Assembly (NCBI RefSeq): GCF_000153125.2
Contig: NZ_CM002299.1
Span: forward strand, 1 to 64,000
DNA: 64,000 nt
Source: Congregibacter litoralis KT71
GTDB lineage: Bacteria; Pseudomonadota; Gammaproteobacteria; Pseudomonadales; Halieaceae
Reading direction: 5' to 3'
This document shows, in pieces, positions 61,462 through 64,000 of the stretch. Within the stretch, counting starts at the first letter, position 1. Each line of letters begins with the position of its first letter. Under the pieces are notes generated by a model. That model did not search any database and was not told the DNA's origin. It saw nothing but the letters and a program-made list of their open reading frames with translations. The position numbers and the translations under genes were made by a program.

Positions 61462-62349
61462 TCAGGCGGGGTCCACCCCGGCAAAAAAGTCGTCAATGGC
61501 CGCCACAGCAACCGGTTCATCCAGCATGGGTGCATGACCTCGATCCGGCACATTAACCACCTCGAGGCCCGGAGCAATCGTCTGCATCTTCTCCACGCAG
61601 TCAAGCGCCAGCAAATCCGTCATCGCGCCGCGGATCAGAAGCATGGGCATGGACGCCATATTGGTAAACAAAGGCCATAGATCCGGCGGGACGGCATTGG
61701 CATCCGCTTCCAACACCGCCTGGGCAATCGCAGGATCATGAGCAATCTGCGGTACACCGTCGACTTCCCGATACAAGCCTTTGGTAAAACGCAGCCACTC
61801 CTCCTCGCTATAAAGGGGAAAGGCCACCTCGTTAATCTCCCGGGTCTGGGCTACCGCATCGTCCCAACTGCGAATCTCGCGATGTTTGCCCACGTAGTTT
61901 TTAATGCGATCGAGACCCACAGGGTCCAGCTCGGGACCAATGTCGTTGAACACGATACCCGCGAAGCGCGAGGGCTGCATGTTGGCCATGAGCATGGCCA
62001 TCAACCCCCCCATGGAGGTACCGATCACCAGCACCTTTTCCAGCTTGAGCTTGTCCAAGAGGATGAACATGTCGCCGACATAGGTGGCCGGTGTGTAGTT
62101 TGCGGGGTTGCTGTCGTAATCGGACAAACCCCGACCGCGCTGATCAACGCTGATCACCCGCCGGTCTTTGGCCAGATGTGCCGCAATCCACTCAAAATCC
62201 GCAGAATTGCGGGTAAGCCCGTGCATACACAACACCGGCACAAGACTTGAGCCCTCGGTCCCGGGGTAGTCCCGGGCATAGAGCCTCAGACCATCGGCGC
62301 TCTCGTACCAGACATCCTCATAAAGGGCTCTTGTACGATCTTCAGCCAT
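61462..62349 (-). CDS. Alpha/beta hydrolase
   Basis: A 295-aa alpha/beta hydrolase: 'PVLCMHGLTRNSADFEWIA' (oxyanion region), nucleophile Ser in GTSMGGLMAM, Asp in 'GAMTDLLA' and His in 'DRGHAPMLDE'. The triad is complete. The substrate is unknown; its ATG (62349) overlaps the end of the acyl-CoA ligase gene, so it may handle products of that enzyme. Confidence 0.87.
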   Translation of the reverse strand: MAEDRTRALYEDVWYESADGLRLYARDYPGTEGSSLVPVLCMHGLTRNSADFEWIAAHLAKDRRVISVDQRGRGLSDYDSNPANYTPATYVGDMFILLDKLKLEKVLVIGTSMGGLMAMLMANMQPSRFAGIVFNDIGPELDPVGLDRIKNYVGKHREIRSWDDAVAQTREINEVAFPLYSEEEWLRFTKGLYREVDGVPQIAHDPAIAQAVLEADANAVPPDLWPLFTNMASMPMLLIRGAMTDLLALDCVEKMQTIAPGLEVVNVPDRGHAPMLDEPVAVAAIDDFFAGVDPA

Positions 62350-63910
62350 AGCGCTTATCTCCATAGTGTTTCCGTAATTCGCGCTTGAGTATCTTGCCAT
62401 TGGGATTGCGCGGCAACTCCTCCACGGCAATGCAGTCGGCCAGGCGTTGCTGCTTACCCAGACGCTGGTTTGCCCACTCGAGGAGTGCGGCCATGGTAAG
62501 GCTGTCATCGCGCACCACCACCAGGGCAATGGGCGTTTCACCCCAGCGCTCACTGCTCGCGCCGATGACCGCCACGTCCGCAATACCTTCATGGGTAACC
62601 AACAGCGCTTCGATATCCTGGGGGTAAATATTCTGGCCGCCGGAGAGAATCATGTCTTTCTTGCGGTCCACGATGTAGAGAAAACCCTGGGCATCGAGAT
62701 GCCCGATATCGCCGGACCGCAACCAGACCTGACCATGCCCATCCACGTAGCGGGCGTCGGCGTTGGCATCCTCACGCTGCCAGTAGCCGGGCATGGTAAT
62801 CCTTCCCCGGGAAACGACCTCCCCGGCTTCACCATCAGCACAGGGTTTGTCATCTTCGCCGACGATGAGAATGTCTGTGCCTACCAGGGGCTTACCCACG
62901 GAAGACCAGCGACCCTCGGCATCTTCCGGGTCCAGGGTTGTGATAATCCCCTCCGTGAGACCGTAGAGTTCGATAATGCCGCACGGGAAGGTTTCAAAAA
63001 TCGCCCGCTTCAGACCCTCATGAAGGGGCGACCCACAGCTCATCATCGCATGCATGCTCGACAGATCATGGGGCGAGGCAACCTGTGCCTCCAGGACTCG
63101 CTGGAACTGTATGGGCACCATGGCCGTGTGGGTGATCCCCTCGGATTCCACTGTTTTCAAAAACGCCGCGGCATCAAAGCGAGGGTGTACCACCAGGGTG
63201 CCACCCGCCAACAGGGTACACAGCATCGCGACCCAGGAGATGTTGGAATACAAACCTATGGTCAGCAGAGTTCGCGCACCACCGTGATAACGAAGGGCGA
63301 TGGACAGGTCATAGGCCCAGTCCCGACGACCACCGTGGGAATGGAGGATTCCCTTGGGCAGCCCCGTAGTCCCCGAGCTATAGATGATGTTCAGCGGTGA
63401 ATCGTGAGCAAGGGGCACGGCCGGCAGCGTATCCGGCTGCTTCGCACTGATACGGTCTATGGTTTGCCAGACCGGAGCATCAACATCCGTGGTAACTGCG
63501 TCGGTGATGCAGACAAGGTCGCCGGGCAGCCGGGGCAAAAGCCTGTCAAAGCGTGCGCGGTGCTCCTCGCTGACGATCAGTGCGCGAATATCCGCATCGC
63601 CGAGCATAGCGACAATAGCGTCATCGGCTACGGAGGTGTTCAGGGGTACGGAGACAGCCCCCGAGGCCAAGGTGCCAAACAAAGCCGTCAGCATGGAGTA
63701 AGCATTGCCCATGAAGACTCCGACGCGATCGCCGGGTTGCACGCCAGCGCCTAGAAGCCCATGGGCAAAACGGTGATTGTCGGCGACAAACTCGCGCCAG
63801 GATTTTCGCTCATCACCGCTGACAACCGCTGTTCGCTCGGATCGCCAACGCCCATGGAGCGCAAGAATCTCGGGCAACAAGGGAGAGGGCGCAGGAAATT
63901 CACGCATCAC
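62342..63910 (-). CDS. AMP-dependent acyl-CoA ligase
   Basis: A 522-aa adenylate-forming enzyme: P-loop-like 'IIYSSGTTGLPKGILHSHGG', 'ELYGLTEGI' (A5 motif), 'WLRSGDIGHLDAQGFLYIVDRKKD' (A7/A8) and the C-terminal Lys in 'NPNGKILKRELR' (A10). It activates a carboxylic acid to the acyl-CoA. It heads a short operon with the hydrolase. The acid is not deducible; medium-chain or aromatic acids are possible. Confidence 0.9.
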   Translation of the reverse strand: MMREFPAPSPLLPEILALHGRWRSERTAVVSGDERKSWREFVADNHRFAHGLLGAGVQPGDRVGVFMGNAYSMLTALFGTLASGAVSVPLNTSVADDAIVAMLGDADIRALIVSEEHRARFDRLLPRLPGDLVCITDAVTTDVDAPVWQTIDRISAKQPDTLPAVPLAHDSPLNIIYSSGTTGLPKGILHSHGGRRDWAYDLSIALRYHGGARTLLTIGLYSNISWVAMLCTLLAGGTLVVHPRFDAAAFLKTVESEGITHTAMVPIQFQRVLEAQVASPHDLSSMHAMMSCGSPLHEGLKRAIFETFPCGIIELYGLTEGIITTLDPEDAEGRWSSVGKPLVGTDILIVGEDDKPCADGEAGEVVSRGRITMPGYWQREDANADARYVDGHGQVWLRSGDIGHLDAQGFLYIVDRKKDMILSGGQNIYPQDIEALLVTHEGIADVAVIGASSERWGETPIALVVVRDDSLTMAALLEWANQRLGKQQRLADCIAVEELPRNPNGKILKRELRKHYGDKRYG

Positions 63911-63964
63911 AACATTCTCCAGAAAAAATCCCGCGCCACCCCCAGGGGCAGCGCAGGCAAGTGT

Positions 63965-64000
63965 TTACTGGAAGCGATACTCGACGGTCACATAGCCCGT
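63965..64000 (-). CDS. C-terminal end of an outer-membrane beta-barrel protein (partial)
   Basis: The last 11 codons of a gene entering from beyond the window, reading TGYVTVEYRFQ and a TAA stop at 63965-63967. An alternating pattern ending in an aromatic near the C-terminus is typical of BamA-assembled barrels such as TonB-dependent receptors. The identity is not more certain than that. Confidence 0.5.
   Translation of the reverse strand, partial: TGYVTVEYRFQ

Noticed and set aside
1..64000. CRISPR array, tRNA or rRNA genes
   Set aside because: No regularly spaced short repeats with unique spacers, no cloverleaf or rRNA-like sequence seen. The 262-bp array is too long in period and has no spacer pattern.

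Overview
The window looks like a chromosome segment of a GC-rich, heterotrophic, probably marine gammaproteobacterium. The mix of genes (a complete distal valine-degradation operon, GldG-type ABC genes, DUF481, YcgL, MltF-like and AlgP-like proteins) would suit the Halieaceae (OM60/NOR5) or a related group. This placement is inferred from gene content and base composition, with no marker gene to confirm it.

Positions 1-45,000 are ordinary chromosome, densely packed with many overlapping starts and stops. In order they hold: YcgL and an APC permease; a GlpD-like oxidase; lipid- and alcohol-type enzymes (MBL hydrolase, HSL-type esterase, Fe-ADH, PIG3-type quinone reductase); a secreted subtilase lipoprotein and an MltF-like lytic transglycosylase; a PQQ-type glucose dehydrogenase; a histone H1-like protein; an RNase J-like nuclease overlapping Nei; a GPH symporter; DAHP synthase; a DUF481 porin-like protein; MOSC and serine hydrolase; glutathione reductase; TSUP; an ABC/GldG/DUF4340 operon; a transglutaminase-like protein; a 262-bp repeat array (32.57-33.19 kb); the mmsA-acd-ech-hibch-mmsB valine operon with a divergent AraC regulator; and a run of dehydrogenase, cupin, SDR and MFS genes.

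Positions 45,000-60,730 form an AT-richer accessory island. Its left half is a graveyard of mobile elements: a 2.76-kb IS66-type element with three in-frame amber codons, two truncated IS21-type ends in opposite orientation, an internally deleted IS256 transposase, an IS3 element, a fragment of a type I restriction methylase (hsdM), and a rhomboid protease gene whose start is supplied by the IS3 end. Its right half is the most interesting part: a six-gene, fully overlapping minus-strand operon (60,675 to 51,945). It encodes three different tyrosine recombinases (648, 777 and 434 aa), two small coiled-coil proteins (209 and 130 aa) and a RecD2-like helicase (722 aa), all read from one strong, apparently leaderless promoter. 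I read it as the mobility module of an integrative element related in logic to Tn554 or gamma-mobile-trio elements, with a helicase added. Both island borders fall in broken MFS transporter genes.

Positions 60,730-64,000 return to chromosome: ubiX, an alpha/beta hydrolase and an AMP-dependent acyl-CoA ligase in one overlapping operon, then the last codons of an outer-membrane beta-barrel protein. I saw no tRNA, rRNA or CRISPR array.
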